Assembly (NCBI GenBank): GCA_030263595.1
Contig: SZPG01000004.1
Location: forward strand, 1 to 64,000
Length of the DNA: 64,000 bases
Direction of reading: 5' to 3'
DNA from: Chloroflexi bacterium CFX6
GTDB taxonomy: Bacteria > Chloroflexota > Anaerolineae > Anaerolineales > Villigracilaceae
Shown piece after piece: positions 54,438 to 63,148 of the stretch. The position numbers were made by a program, and so were the translations under genes. The notes beneath the pieces are model-generated. The model had not been told where the DNA came from. It made no database searches and saw nothing but the letters and a program-made list of their open reading frames with translations. How positions within the stretch are numbered: position 1 is the first letter of the stretch; each line of letters opens with the position of its first letter.

Positions 54438-54805
54438 AATCCCGCGCGTATTACGCCAGTGTGCAGAAGGCGATCCTTGCCGCGCCGCTTGTCATTCAAA
54501 TGCGCATCTCCTTCGATGAAATCTCGGAGGAGGAGTGTTACATCAAAGGGGAAATTACGTTTAACGGCGGATATGTACTTCACATCGCTGAATATGTCGT
54601 AACAGAGCCGGAGTTCAAGAGACTGAAGTATCGTTTTCACTTTCAAAAATCCAACGGTCAGATGGTTGTCCGTTGGGATAACTCGCCGCATCATCCCGAG
54701 GTCGAGTCGCATCCAGACCATGTCCATATTGGGAAAAAGGTCAGGGCAACTCATCCGATGGACATTCCACAGGCGCTGGATGCTGTGTCGTCATTCATCG
54801 AGTGA
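54434..54805 (+). CDS. TumE-like toxin (DUF6516 type)
   Basis: 123 residues. A small beta-rich protein with KYRFHFQKSNGQMVVRWDNS and PHHPEVESHPDHVH, which match the YRYHxQ...RWDNAPHHPE signature I associate with TumE/DUF6516 toxins. Molecular target not known. Start TTG 54434 overlaps the upstream stop (TTGA). Confidence 0.78.
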   Translation: MKSRAYYASVQKAILAAPLVIQMRISFDEISEEECYIKGEITFNGGYVLHIAEYVVTEPEFKRLKYRFHFQKSNGQMVVRWDNSPHHPEVESHPDHVHIGKKVRATHPMDIPQALDAVSSFIE

Positions 54806-54958
54806 GTTTTGCTGACGAGTGATTTGTTCCAAAGGTTTCTCGATCCAAATTTAAGAACCCACAGGAATTTCATCCTTTTGTGTGTCGAGTATCAAAATCA
54901 AGTGGATGAATGAATGTGTTCCCAGGGGAATGGTAAACTTCCCGGACGCCTCACAGTA

Positions 54959-57565
54959 TCAAGGCGCCTCGTAAATCGTGACGTTCCCCTGCCGGAAGAC
55001 GGGCTCGAGAAAGTTGTTGAACTTCTCCTCGTTCACGCGGTAGGACTGGCGCTCGAGGTTCCCCACGACGACGTAACGGACGTTGTACTGTTCGAGCAGG
55101 GTCTGCGTGTCCTGCCAGTTGGGGGTGGTATAGAGGGTTTCGATATCCTGCGCGCGCCGGTCGAGGAGACCGCGGAAATCCGAGCCGCGCCATTGTCCTT
55201 CGTGATTGCCCCAGCCCAAAACGGTGGGCAGCCCGCTGTAGATGGAGATGCGCCCATAGCTGGAATACGGGTTGCCGGTCGCCTCGAGGATGACCCCGTC
55301 CGGCGCGGACCTCAGCCAGAGGATGGCGGCGGCTTCATCGGGGTTCTCGCGCTGGACGCGGTCGAAGTCGTCGAGGGTGAATCCATGCGGCGGTTTGAAG
55401 TTGTTCGCCTTGTTGGGGAAGGCAAGCGCGGGATAGGTCAAGCCGACGATCAGGACGATAACAAGGATAATGCTGAAAATGTTATTTGCAAATCCACGCG
55501 CCCTGAGCGGAGGGTCGAATGATTTTCGAGACCCGAAGTCGAAGGGGCGAAGCAGGACAGCCGTCCCGCAGGCGGAGGCGACGCTCAACAAAATCCACGC
55601 CTGATAATAGAACTTGAAGATGGTATTGATGCGGTATCCAAAGTTGTCGCGCAGGTAAAGGTAATCGGGACCGAGGATGAGGAGAACGCCCAGGACGATG
55701 AGCAGAAGGACGAAAGTGGAATGTTTACCCCGGGCATGGTCGAAGGGCGGGGAGTGGAGAGTGGAAAGTGGAAAGTGGGGAGTGGAATCGCTGTCGGGTT
55801 GCCTGTGGCTTGAAAGCAAAAATGCCAGGGCGGGGATCAAAAGAGCCAGCAGGGTGAGCAGGCTTCCAATGTGACCGAGGCGGCGCGCGAAACTATCGGC
55901 AAGGAAGGCGCCTGCATCGCGCTGCTGCGAATCCAGAAGGGGCTGGACGATTTCCGGGCGCAGCCGGTAGGCGGCGAAACCGAGCGCCAGCATCGCCGCG
56001 AGGAGCAGGATCACGATGCCGAGCGAAATCGCAACCCCACCACTCCAGCGCGCCGGCGTTCCCGCGCGCCACAGATGGATCAGCCACGCGAAGATCGGGA
56101 CGAACAGCGCGCCCCACATCACCCACAAATGCGCGCCGCGCGTGATGTACATAAAATTCGGGACGACGCCGCCCGCCTGTGAATCGAACCCGATGAAGAA
56201 CGGCAGATAAAGGATGTAGGCTGTGACGAGGACCGGGACGCCGAACAGCAGGACATCCTCGAATCTTTCCCAGCCCCAGCCTGCTTCGTGGACCCGAGCT
56301 AGCGCGTAACTGAAAACGATCAGCGCCGCGGCCGGCAGGATGTCCCACGTGTTGAGGAACGCCATGCCGCCCAGCATGAACGCCGCAAGGAAGAAACCCG
56401 TTTTGCCGATGTGCAGTTCGCCGACGCGCAGGTGGATCCGCCCGCGAAAACCGCCGAGGAATAAATTCAACGCGATCGCGATCGCCAATAAAAAGAACGG
56501 GATCGCCAGCACGTGCGGATGCAAATCGCCGAGCAGAAACGAAAACGCCGGGAATTCGTCAATCGCCTCGAGCGGATTCCCCAGCAGATCGTAATCCTGC
56601 ACGACGCGCGAGGCGCGCCACCACCACCAGGAGCGGTCGGGGAACCATCCCAGCGGTTGCGCGGGCGCCTGGCTCAATTCCTTCATGTCGAGCCACGTCC
56701 AGAAGTTATTGGTTGTCAGGTTGGGTTGCCAGAATCTTCCATTAATGTCTTTAAGCCACAACCAAAACCTGGATGTGTTATCAGACCAAAACCATCCGCG
56801 TCTGTGAAGGACTTCGAGGAAACCTTCGACGTTGGAAACGAGGAGGAGGAAGAGGGGAGCGAGCAGGGAATTTACGATTGGTTTTTGACCTTCGACCTTC
56901 GACCTTTGATTCGACAACAGGTTATACAAAATCCCATACGCGCCGACCGCGCTGAGGGCGAAGATCAGCGCCAGCATGAGGTTGAACGCCATCGTCGCAT
57001 GGACGCCGGTGAACTTCGCGAGCATGGCGGTCATCACGTAGCCGAAGTAGTAATACGAGATCGAATACCCCGAAAGCCACAGGTCGCGCGGCGGGAATGT
57101 GGGCGAGTTCATGATGCCGTTGATGAACATCAATTCCATCGGTTTTTCGGTGCCGAAGATCTCCGGGTTCGCCGAACGGAAAAAGGCGAACAACCCGAAG
57201 GCGAGGAGGAAGAGGAGTTCGGTCGTGAGAACAAGGCTGAAATTTTCCCGCACCCATTGGACAATTGACGGTGGACGGTGGACGGTGGACGGTTCATCGG
57301 TCTGTGGTCTGCGGTCTACGGTCGTGAATGCCCAGGCGCTCAAACCGATCAAGACGAACAATGCCAGCAACAGACCTCCCGCGTCGTTCTGCGCGATGCC
57401 GAGCGAGGAGGACAGCCAGAAGACGTATCCCCAGACCAGCAGGCTGAAGGCGCGCGAAAGGGTGTAGCCGCGATCCGCCAGCGCGGGGAAGAGACGATAC
57501 GCCAGCGGGAACGCGATCCAGCCGAGGAGGGTGAGGAGGAGGTACCAGGAGAGGAAGGAAGACAT
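54959..57565 (-). CDS. DUF2298 (Chlor_Arch_YYY) polytopic membrane protein
   Basis: 868 residues with 14 or more membrane spans. It shares LADRGYTLSRAFSLLVWGYV, NGIMNSPTFPPRDLWLSGYS, ISYYYFGYVMTAMLAKFTGV and AFSFLLGDLHPHVLAIPFFL with the C-terminal half of the 1643-residue protein nearby, so the two are paralogues. The family is related to membrane glycosyltransferases; function unproved. Three loops are coded by 7-bp simple repeats (near 55750, 56884 and 57271). Start 57565 has no Shine-Dalgarno. Confidence 0.85.
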   Translation of the reverse strand: MSSFLSWYLLLTLLGWIAFPLAYRLFPALADRGYTLSRAFSLLVWGYVFWLSSSLGIAQNDAGGLLLALFVLIGLSAWAFTTVDRRPQTDEPSTVHRPPSIVQWVRENFSLVLTTELLFLLAFGLFAFFRSANPEIFGTEKPMELMFINGIMNSPTFPPRDLWLSGYSISYYYFGYVMTAMLAKFTGVHATMAFNLMLALIFALSAVGAYGILYNLLSNQRSKVEGQKPIVNSLLAPLFLLLVSNVEGFLEVLHRRGWFWSDNTSRFWLWLKDINGRFWQPNLTTNNFWTWLDMKELSQAPAQPLGWFPDRSWWWWRASRVVQDYDLLGNPLEAIDEFPAFSFLLGDLHPHVLAIPFFLLAIAIALNLFLGGFRGRIHLRVGELHIGKTGFFLAAFMLGGMAFLNTWDILPAAALIVFSYALARVHEAGWGWERFEDVLLFGVPVLVTAYILYLPFFIGFDSQAGGVVPNFMYITRGAHLWVMWGALFVPIFAWLIHLWRAGTPARWSGGVAISLGIVILLLAAMLALGFAAYRLRPEIVQPLLDSQQRDAGAFLADSFARRLGHIGSLLTLLALLIPALAFLLSSHRQPDSDSTPHFPLSTLHSPPFDHARGKHSTFVLLLIVLGVLLILGPDYLYLRDNFGYRINTIFKFYYQAWILLSVASACGTAVLLRPFDFGSRKSFDPPLRARGFANNIFSIILVIVLIVGLTYPALAFPNKANNFKPPHGFTLDDFDRVQRENPDEAAAILWLRSAPDGVILEATGNPYSSYGRISIYSGLPTVLGWGNHEGQWRGSDFRGLLDRRAQDIETLYTTPNWQDTQTLLEQYNVRYVVVGNLERQSYRVNEEKFNNFLEPVFRQGNVTIYEAP
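55750..55788. repeat. Heptamer (GTGGAAA-type) repeat within the DUF2298 gene
   Basis: About five GTGGAAA/GTGGGGA/GTGGAGA units in phase; on the coding strand they give STPHFPLSTLHSPPF. Two other heptamer tracts in the same gene are (CTTCGAC)n at about 56884-56920 and (GGTGGAC)3 at 57271-57291. Confidence 0.75.
57271..57291. repeat. Heptamer (GGTGGAC)3 repeat within the DUF2298 gene
   Basis: Three perfect GGTGGAC units plus partial flanks; coding strand gives EPSTVHRPPSIVQW in a loop. The same heptamer occurs at 62130-62150 in the second DUF2298 gene. Confidence 0.8.
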
Positions 57566-57652
57566 TGGATACTTCGACAGGCTTAGTACAAGTTTACGAT
57601 TGGCGATCGGCGGTGGTCGAGTAGCGGGCGTATCGAGACCACAGATAAGTCT

Positions 57653-58009
57653 TTAGAGGTCCGGCATTTGGAACGCGCCGGTGGAGTCGAACACGAAATC
57701 GAACACGTACACGACCGCGTCCAGGTTGATGGGACCGTACACGTGCGGGAAGAGGTCTCCGGGGAGGACGCCGGGGGGTGGAGTCCCGCCGGAGGGAGGC
57801 TCCCAATTCAAGGTCGAGGAAAGACGCGCCGGTTCGATCACGAGCAGGACGAGTCCGCTTTGTCCCTTGTAGAATTTCTCGGCGACCGGCAGGACCTGTG
57901 TGAGGGTCGAACAATGGATGAAACCTTCGGTCTGCAAACTCCCGGCGGTGTATGCGCCTTTTTCCCCGGCTGCATTCCAAGCCGTTCGGGTCGTAATGTG
58001 GAAGATCAT
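57653..58009 (-). CDS. DUF952 family protein
   Basis: 118 residues starting MIFHITTRTAWNAAGEKGAY. TEGFIHCSTLTQVLPVAEKF and FPHVYGPINLDAVVYVFDF are the family's conserved strands. DUF952 proteins are small, soluble and related to tRNA/ADP-ribose-type folds by distant similarity; the role is unknown. ATG 58009 follows AAGGA by 5 nt. It sits between two DUF2298 genes without overlap. Confidence 0.87.
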   Translation of the reverse strand: MIFHITTRTAWNAAGEKGAYTAGSLQTEGFIHCSTLTQVLPVAEKFYKGQSGLVLLVIEPARLSSTLNWEPPSGGTPPPGVLPGDLFPHVYGPINLDAVVYVFDFVFDSTGAFQMPDL

Positions 58010-58065
58010 GGTATTCCTTTTCACGTACCGCGACACTGCGAAGCGCGTCGCGGTACGAATCAATA

Positions 58066-61000
58066 TCACGGCGTCACTTCGTAAATGACCGTTTGTCCGT
58101 CGCGATAGACCGCGCGCCAGTACTTGCCGTCGTAATGACGGAATTTGGCGATGCCTTCGGGCGAATACGCGGCGCGTTCGAGTTGACCGACGATAATATA
58201 TCTTACGTCGTATTTTTCGAGGAAGTCGCTGGCGAATTCGATTTCCGCGCTGTTGTAGAATTCGCCGACCTCGTTCACGCGGTCCTGCACCTGGGTGGAG
58301 GTGAAGACGCGCTGCTGGCGCTGATGCCAATTCCAGCCGACGACGCCGGGCAGACCGGTGTAAATGGTGAAGCGCGTGCACCAGCGGTATTCGGGACAGT
58401 TCGCCTCCACGATGACCGGCGATCCCTGCGCGTTATCCTGCATCCAGCGGATGGCGCGGTAATCCTCGATCAGGTCGAGGCGTTGACCGAAATCGTCGTA
58501 CTGCGCGTACTGCATGAAGGTCATCGAGTCGAGCGTGTGCGGGGCTTCGGCGACCCAGCGGTCGCGGATCTTGCCGGATATGCCGGTCACGGTGAACAAC
58601 ATCGCGACGGAGATCAACACGATCGTCGCGGTCTGCCAGAAGACGCGCCAGCCGGGAAGCCACTTGAAGAAAGCGGGCAAAGTCCACGCCAGCGCGGCGC
58701 CCGCGCTCGCGGCGAGCATGAGCCACGCCTGCAAATAGAATTTGAAGATCGTGTTCTGCCGCCCGATGTCGCCGCGCACCACGACCACCTCCACGAGGAT
58801 GGTGATGAACATCGCCGTGCCGATCAGGAACAGCGCGAAGCGCTTTGCATCGCTCAGATGCGGATTCAACAATAACACGCCCGCCCACGCCGCGAGCGGC
58901 AGCGCGATCCAACCGACGCTGGCGCCAACGAACTGCAACGCCAGCAGCGCCACCACGAGAGCCACCAGCGCGCCTTCGATCAATAGTTGATACGGCTTGA
59001 GGTTTTTCAATGCGGAGAGCGGCGTAAGCCGCATCCATTCGCGCGTCTCCCAAACCATCCACGAAGTCACGATGAACAGGAACACGCCCCACATCGTAAG
59101 ATAAGACGCGATGGGCGTAAACGGTCCCTTCCACGGTTCGAGCGCGCTATACGCCTGGCTGTACCATACGCGATACGGTTCGTACATGAAACGCGAGAGC
59201 AGATACAACGCGCCGACCGCGCCAATTGCCAGGGCGATGCGTTTGACGAGATCCAAATCGGAATACCGCAAAATGGAATAGCCCAACGCGACGACGCAGA
59301 GCAAAAGATAAGTGTACGTGTCGGACAGGTTGGTGGGATACACCGCGCCGACGATCAGACCGCCGATCACGAGTCCCAGCCCCGCCGACGCCTGATTCTT
59401 CCACCTCCCGCGCGCCGCCACCGCTGACAGCGCCCAACCGATGGCGAGCAGGGCAATCGGCATGACGATCATGTGCGCGTGCAGGTCGCTGTAGAGGAAG
59501 GTGAAGAGGGGAAATTCGGTGATCGAGTTATCCGGTCCGGGCGGGACGACGCGGCTCGGGTTCCAGTACCAGTCTCCGGGTCCGATGGGAAGCGAGATGC
59601 CTTTGAGGGTCATCAGGAATCCCTGCCACGCCCAGGTCAATCGCTGAACGAGGTTTGCCTCCCAACTGAACGCGCCCGCCGCGCCGAGTTGCTGCATTTT
59701 CTGGTAGAGGAGTTGAAGCGTGCCGAGGTTGCCGAGGAGGATGGCGAGGAGGGAGGCGGAGAGACCGGCAATCAAGGATGAAGGATGAAGGATGAAGGAT
59801 GAAGACTCGCCCTCACCCTCCGCCCTCTCCCGCTGGGAGAGGGGACTCGAGAGAAGATTCCAACCGATGGAAAATGCACTAATACCAACTGTGGCAAACA
59901 AGGTCGGCAGGATAAAGTTGTAAGCAATGGATGGGACGATGCCGAGCAGTTTGACGGGCGTGCCGACGATGACGAAGCCGTAGTAGTAGTAGTTGATGTA
60001 GCCGCCCGCAAACCACGGATCGTACGGCGGGAAGGACGTGCTTTTGATGACCGCGTTGAAATACGAGAAGTCCATCGGGCGCTCGCCGCCCTTGGCGGGA
60101 TGCCACAGGTCGGGGTTGCCGAGGCGGATGAGCAGGTCAATGAGAAAGAAGGCGAGGAACAAGCCTTCGATCATCAGGAAGTACGCGCGTTTGCTCCTCC
60201 ATTCTCCGCGCAGTTCGTCGCGTTGGATGTAGGCAAGGATCGCGCCGATCAGGAGGACGAGACCGAAGACGACCGCAATGGTGGCGCGCGTGTAGGGAAT
60301 CTCGAGCGAGCCAGCCAGCCAGGCGAGGTAGGCGAAGAGAACCAGTCCCAGCGCGCGGCTGAGTGGATAGCCTTTGTCTGCCAGACCGGGCATGGCGAGG
60401 CGGATGATCGGGTAGACAGCCAGCCCCAGAATGAAAATGAAGATGTACCAAATGACCAACCCGAGAATTGGATATTTGTTCTGGAGCCAGTCGTAATCGA
60501 ACAGCTGAGACCACGTGCCGCCGGCGCGCTGACTGGCGAGTCTGTCCGCGGGGAGGAGCAGGCTGGAGTAATCGTCGAACTGGCGCGGCGTGAGGCGGAC
60601 GACTTTGCCCAGGTCAACGGCGCTGAGCGTTGCGCGGACCTGTGCGGCGTCGAAGTCCGCGTTCTTTTTGAAGATGAAGACCTTCGGATGATCGTAAAAG
60701 GTGAACGCTTCCTCCGCGTACTGGTCGTTGATCTGAATTTCGCCGAGGAGGGGGAGGTCGAGTTTGGGAAAGGTCTCGAAGACCGCGACCAAATCAAAGC
60801 CGAGCCTGCCTTCGTAATCTCCCGGCTTCGCTGCGTGGTAACACGCGATGATGTCCGCGCCGAAGGGACAGCCCATCAGTTCGCGGTAGTACAGCGTGGT
60901 GAGGGGGTAACGCTCCGGCAGGCGCGTGATCTGCGCGTATTGGTGGTTGGTGGGGATGAAGATGTAATCCCCTTCGCTGAGGACATCCACGAAGCGATTG

Positions 61001-62997
61001 AGTTTGTCCTCGTTGTCGTCCCAATAGACTTGCAGGTTCAGGTCGCCGCGATAGATGCCGCCGAAGGCGTCGTAGCCGTCTATGCGGAAGGGAAGCCCGT
61101 AATCGTAGTCCGTTTCGTTGACGACGGACGCGCCGTTGACGAGGAGCATCCCTTCGTCCACTTCGAGGCGGAGGAAGTATTGCGTTCCCTTTGTGGCGGG
61201 GATCGGTCGGTCCAATTTGAGGGTGACTTCACTGCCGCGTGAGTCGCCGCCGGGCGGGAGGTCGGCCGTCAGCGAGGCGGCGGCGAGGATCTGTTCGGGG
61301 GTGGGATCAGGCGCATCGGACAGGGTCAGGCTGAGGGTCGAGGGTGAAGCGGACGTGTTCGCCGCGTATCCCAGTTTGACCGATTCGATCAGTCCGTCAA
61401 CGTTCGCGACGAAGGTCGTGTCGTAGGGGATGCCATTACGGATGAATCCGCCGGTTGGAAAGGGAAGCGGCTGGTTATAGGCGGAGTTGCGCGTCTGGTA
61501 TTCCACGTTGATGGGACCCGGCACGTTCTGGAAGATCCAGCGCGAGGCGGCGATGCGCGGTTCTTCGCGCAAGTAGATGCTTTGGAAGGCGAACGCCCAG
61601 GCGGCGGTTAGGGCGATGACGACGAGGGCGAGGATGGTACGCAGTACGGAATACGAAGTACGTGCTTTGTAATTAGTAATTGGTAATTGTTCGAAGACCA
61701 CCCAGGCAGCCATCATCGCGAGCAGCGGATAGACGGGTAATTGGTAGCGCATGGTGGGGTTGAATTGAAGGGATTGCCATATAAAATACGCCGCCGTCCA
61801 ACCCCAAAGAAGCGCGTGACGCCATTCGCCTTTGAGGATCCGCCAGCCCATGTAGAGGAAGCCGATCCACGCGAGGATGCCGAGCGGAAGACCCAAACCC
61901 CAAACAGTTAGATTCTCGAATGAATATAAATACGAGCGCCGCGCCCATTGCAGGTTCCACGGCAGGTCGGCGTCGCCTTTTGCCTGGATGCGCTGTTCCT
62001 GGATATTCGCGATCCATTGTTCGTTGAGACCGATCCCATCGAAGGCGTAGGGTTGGAAGACGCGGAAGGAGAGGAGCGCGGCGAGTCCGCCGGCGATGAG
62101 GCAGACAGCGATCAGTAACCGGTAATCAGTGGACGGTGGACGGTGGATGGTTTTGCCCTCACCCTGTCCCTCTCCCTCAGGGAGAGGGGTGGCAAGCGCG
62201 TGACGATCCGTAATGAAGTAGCGCAAGATGAACGCGCCCGGCAGGAGAACGGCTAACGGATAGATGTTGACCTTCGACGCCATTGCCATGCCGAAGGCGA
62301 CGCCGAAGCCGAGGCTGAGGAGGAAGAGGGGATTGGAGAATAGTGAGTAGAAAGTGGAAAGTGGAAAGTGGAAAGTGGAAGATGGAAGGTGGGAAGTGGA
62401 AAGTGGGAGGGGACGATTTACGATTTCGATTGCGAAGTAGATGGCGAGAAAGGCAAACGCGTTGACGAACAGATCCGTCGTGAAGAAGTGCGATTGCTGG
62501 ATCTGCATGACGGTCAAGGCGGAGAAGAGCGAGGCGAGCAGCGCGACCCTGCGCCCGTACATACGCGAGACGAGGAGATAGAGGAAGAAGATCGTGAACA
62601 GGTCCGCCAGCGCGGAGAACTGACGCCCCAGCGTCTTTACGTCGAATTGACCGCTCGCGTCCGCCGCGATGCGGACGATGGTCATCGGCAGGTTGCCGTA
62701 AACGAAGAAGTTGTACCCGCGGTTGTACGGATTGAGAGGCGAGGTCCTGCTGTCGAAGTATTCGCCGATGGACAGCCAGCGTTTCCGGTCCTCCGGGCAG
62801 GCATCCACGGGGATGGTTTCATCCCTGCAAACCTGGGCGCGCAAACTGCCAAGCACGCCCGTCAGGAAGTTTTCATCCGGGTGCTGGTGTTGTCCCTCGC
62901 CCCAGTCCACCCCGGCCAAACGCAAATAACCTGCCAGCAGAAAGACCAGCAGGAAGAGGACGTCGTAAATCCAGGGATGTTTTTCGCGATAATTCAT
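58066..62997 (-). CDS. GT39-like plus DUF2298 fusion membrane protein (1643 aa)
   Basis: A very large polytopic protein. Residues 1-480 have a GT39-like membrane domain with GQHQHPDENFLTGVLGSLRA in the first loop (His/Asp/Glu near the expected catalytic site). Residues about 490-830 are an extracytoplasmic beta-rich region (RLEVDEGMLLVNGASVVNET). Residues about 835-1643 are a DUF2298 domain (YFNAVIKSTSFPPYDPWFAG, YINYYYYGFVIVGTPVKLLG, LYSDLHAHMIVMPIALLAIG) matching the whole of the 868-residue paralogue. It probably takes part in making an envelope polysaccharide or glycolipid. Several loops are coded by simple and palindromic repeats. Confidence 0.85.
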   Translation of the reverse strand: MNYREKHPWIYDVLFLLVFLLAGYLRLAGVDWGEGQHQHPDENFLTGVLGSLRAQVCRDETIPVDACPEDRKRWLSIGEYFDSRTSPLNPYNRGYNFFVYGNLPMTIVRIAADASGQFDVKTLGRQFSALADLFTIFFLYLLVSRMYGRRVALLASLFSALTVMQIQQSHFFTTDLFVNAFAFLAIYFAIEIVNRPLPLSTSHLPSSTFHFPLSTFYSLFSNPLFLLSLGFGVAFGMAMASKVNIYPLAVLLPGAFILRYFITDRHALATPLPEGEGQGEGKTIHRPPSTDYRLLIAVCLIAGGLAALLSFRVFQPYAFDGIGLNEQWIANIQEQRIQAKGDADLPWNLQWARRSYLYSFENLTVWGLGLPLGILAWIGFLYMGWRILKGEWRHALLWGWTAAYFIWQSLQFNPTMRYQLPVYPLLAMMAAWVVFEQLPITNYKARTSYSVLRTILALVVIALTAAWAFAFQSIYLREEPRIAASRWIFQNVPGPINVEYQTRNSAYNQPLPFPTGGFIRNGIPYDTTFVANVDGLIESVKLGYAANTSASPSTLSLTLSDAPDPTPEQILAAASLTADLPPGGDSRGSEVTLKLDRPIPATKGTQYFLRLEVDEGMLLVNGASVVNETDYDYGLPFRIDGYDAFGGIYRGDLNLQVYWDDNEDKLNRFVDVLSEGDYIFIPTNHQYAQITRLPERYPLTTLYYRELMGCPFGADIIACYHAAKPGDYEGRLGFDLVAVFETFPKLDLPLLGEIQINDQYAEEAFTFYDHPKVFIFKKNADFDAAQVRATLSAVDLGKVVRLTPRQFDDYSSLLLPADRLASQRAGGTWSQLFDYDWLQNKYPILGLVIWYIFIFILGLAVYPIIRLAMPGLADKGYPLSRALGLVLFAYLAWLAGSLEIPYTRATIAVVFGLVLLIGAILAYIQRDELRGEWRSKRAYFLMIEGLFLAFFLIDLLIRLGNPDLWHPAKGGERPMDFSYFNAVIKSTSFPPYDPWFAGGYINYYYYGFVIVGTPVKLLGIVPSIAYNFILPTLFATVGISAFSIGWNLLSSPLSQRERAEGEGESSSFILHPSSLIAGLSASLLAILLGNLGTLQLLYQKMQQLGAAGAFSWEANLVQRLTWAWQGFLMTLKGISLPIGPGDWYWNPSRVVPPGPDNSITEFPLFTFLYSDLHAHMIVMPIALLAIGWALSAVAARGRWKNQASAGLGLVIGGLIVGAVYPTNLSDTYTYLLLCVVALGYSILRYSDLDLVKRIALAIGAVGALYLLSRFMYEPYRVWYSQAYSALEPWKGPFTPIASYLTMWGVFLFIVTSWMVWETREWMRLTPLSALKNLKPYQLLIEGALVALVVALLALQFVGASVGWIALPLAAWAGVLLLNPHLSDAKRFALFLIGTAMFITILVEVVVVRGDIGRQNTIFKFYLQAWLMLAASAGAALAWTLPAFFKWLPGWRVFWQTATIVLISVAMLFTVTGISGKIRDRWVAEAPHTLDSMTFMQYAQYDDFGQRLDLIEDYRAIRWMQDNAQGSPVIVEANCPEYRWCTRFTIYTGLPGVVGWNWHQRQQRVFTSTQVQDRVNEVGEFYNSAEIEFASDFLEKYDVRYIIVGQLERAAYSPEGIAKFRHYDGKYWRAVYRDGQTVIYEVTP
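59774..59844. repeat. (AAGGATG)4 heptamers plus CTCTCCC palindrome inside the DUF2298 fusion gene
   Basis: Four perfect AAGGATG units at 59774-59801, coding on the other strand SSFILHPSSLIAG, followed at 59810-59844 by CCTCACCCTCCGCCCTCTCC / GGGAGAGGGG, coding SPLSQRERAEGEGE. Both are in frame. Confidence 0.8.
62130..62190. repeat. GGTGGAC heptamers plus CTCTCCC palindrome inside the DUF2298 fusion gene
   Basis: GGTGGAC units at 62130-62150 (coding IHRPPSTDYRLL) are followed at 62156-62190 by CCCTCACCCTGTCCCTCTCC / CAGGGAGAGGGG (coding ATPLPEGEGQGEGKT), in frame. Confidence 0.8.
62350..62406. repeat. (GTGGAAA)n heptamer tract inside the DUF2298 fusion gene
   Basis: About eight units of GTGGAAA and close variants (GATGGAA, GTGGGAA) in a row; the coding strand gives LPLSTSHLPSSTFHFPLSTF, a Ser/Thr/Pro/Leu loop between membrane spans. 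Confidence 0.85.
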
Positions 62998-63001
62998 ATG
63001 G

Positions 63002-63145
63002 CTTTGCTGTCACACCTGCACTTGCGCCAGGTGCAAGTGTTGCGAGCGATCGCCAGCGAGCGAAGCAATCTCCCGCATGGTGTTGGAGATTGCTTCATCG
63101 GTCTTCGACTTCGCTACGCTCCGCTCAGACCTCCTCGCAATGACG
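63002..63145. repeat. Compound palindromic repeat between the two GT39-type genes
   Basis: CACCTG..CAGGTG with CACTTG..CAAGTG (about 63012-63043) is followed by GAAGCAATCTCC (63062-63073) with GGAGATTGCTTC (63085-63096), and CCTCGCAATGACGA near 63130-63145, the end motif of the GTCATTGCGAG family. Confidence 0.65.
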
Positions 63146-63148
63146 AAG

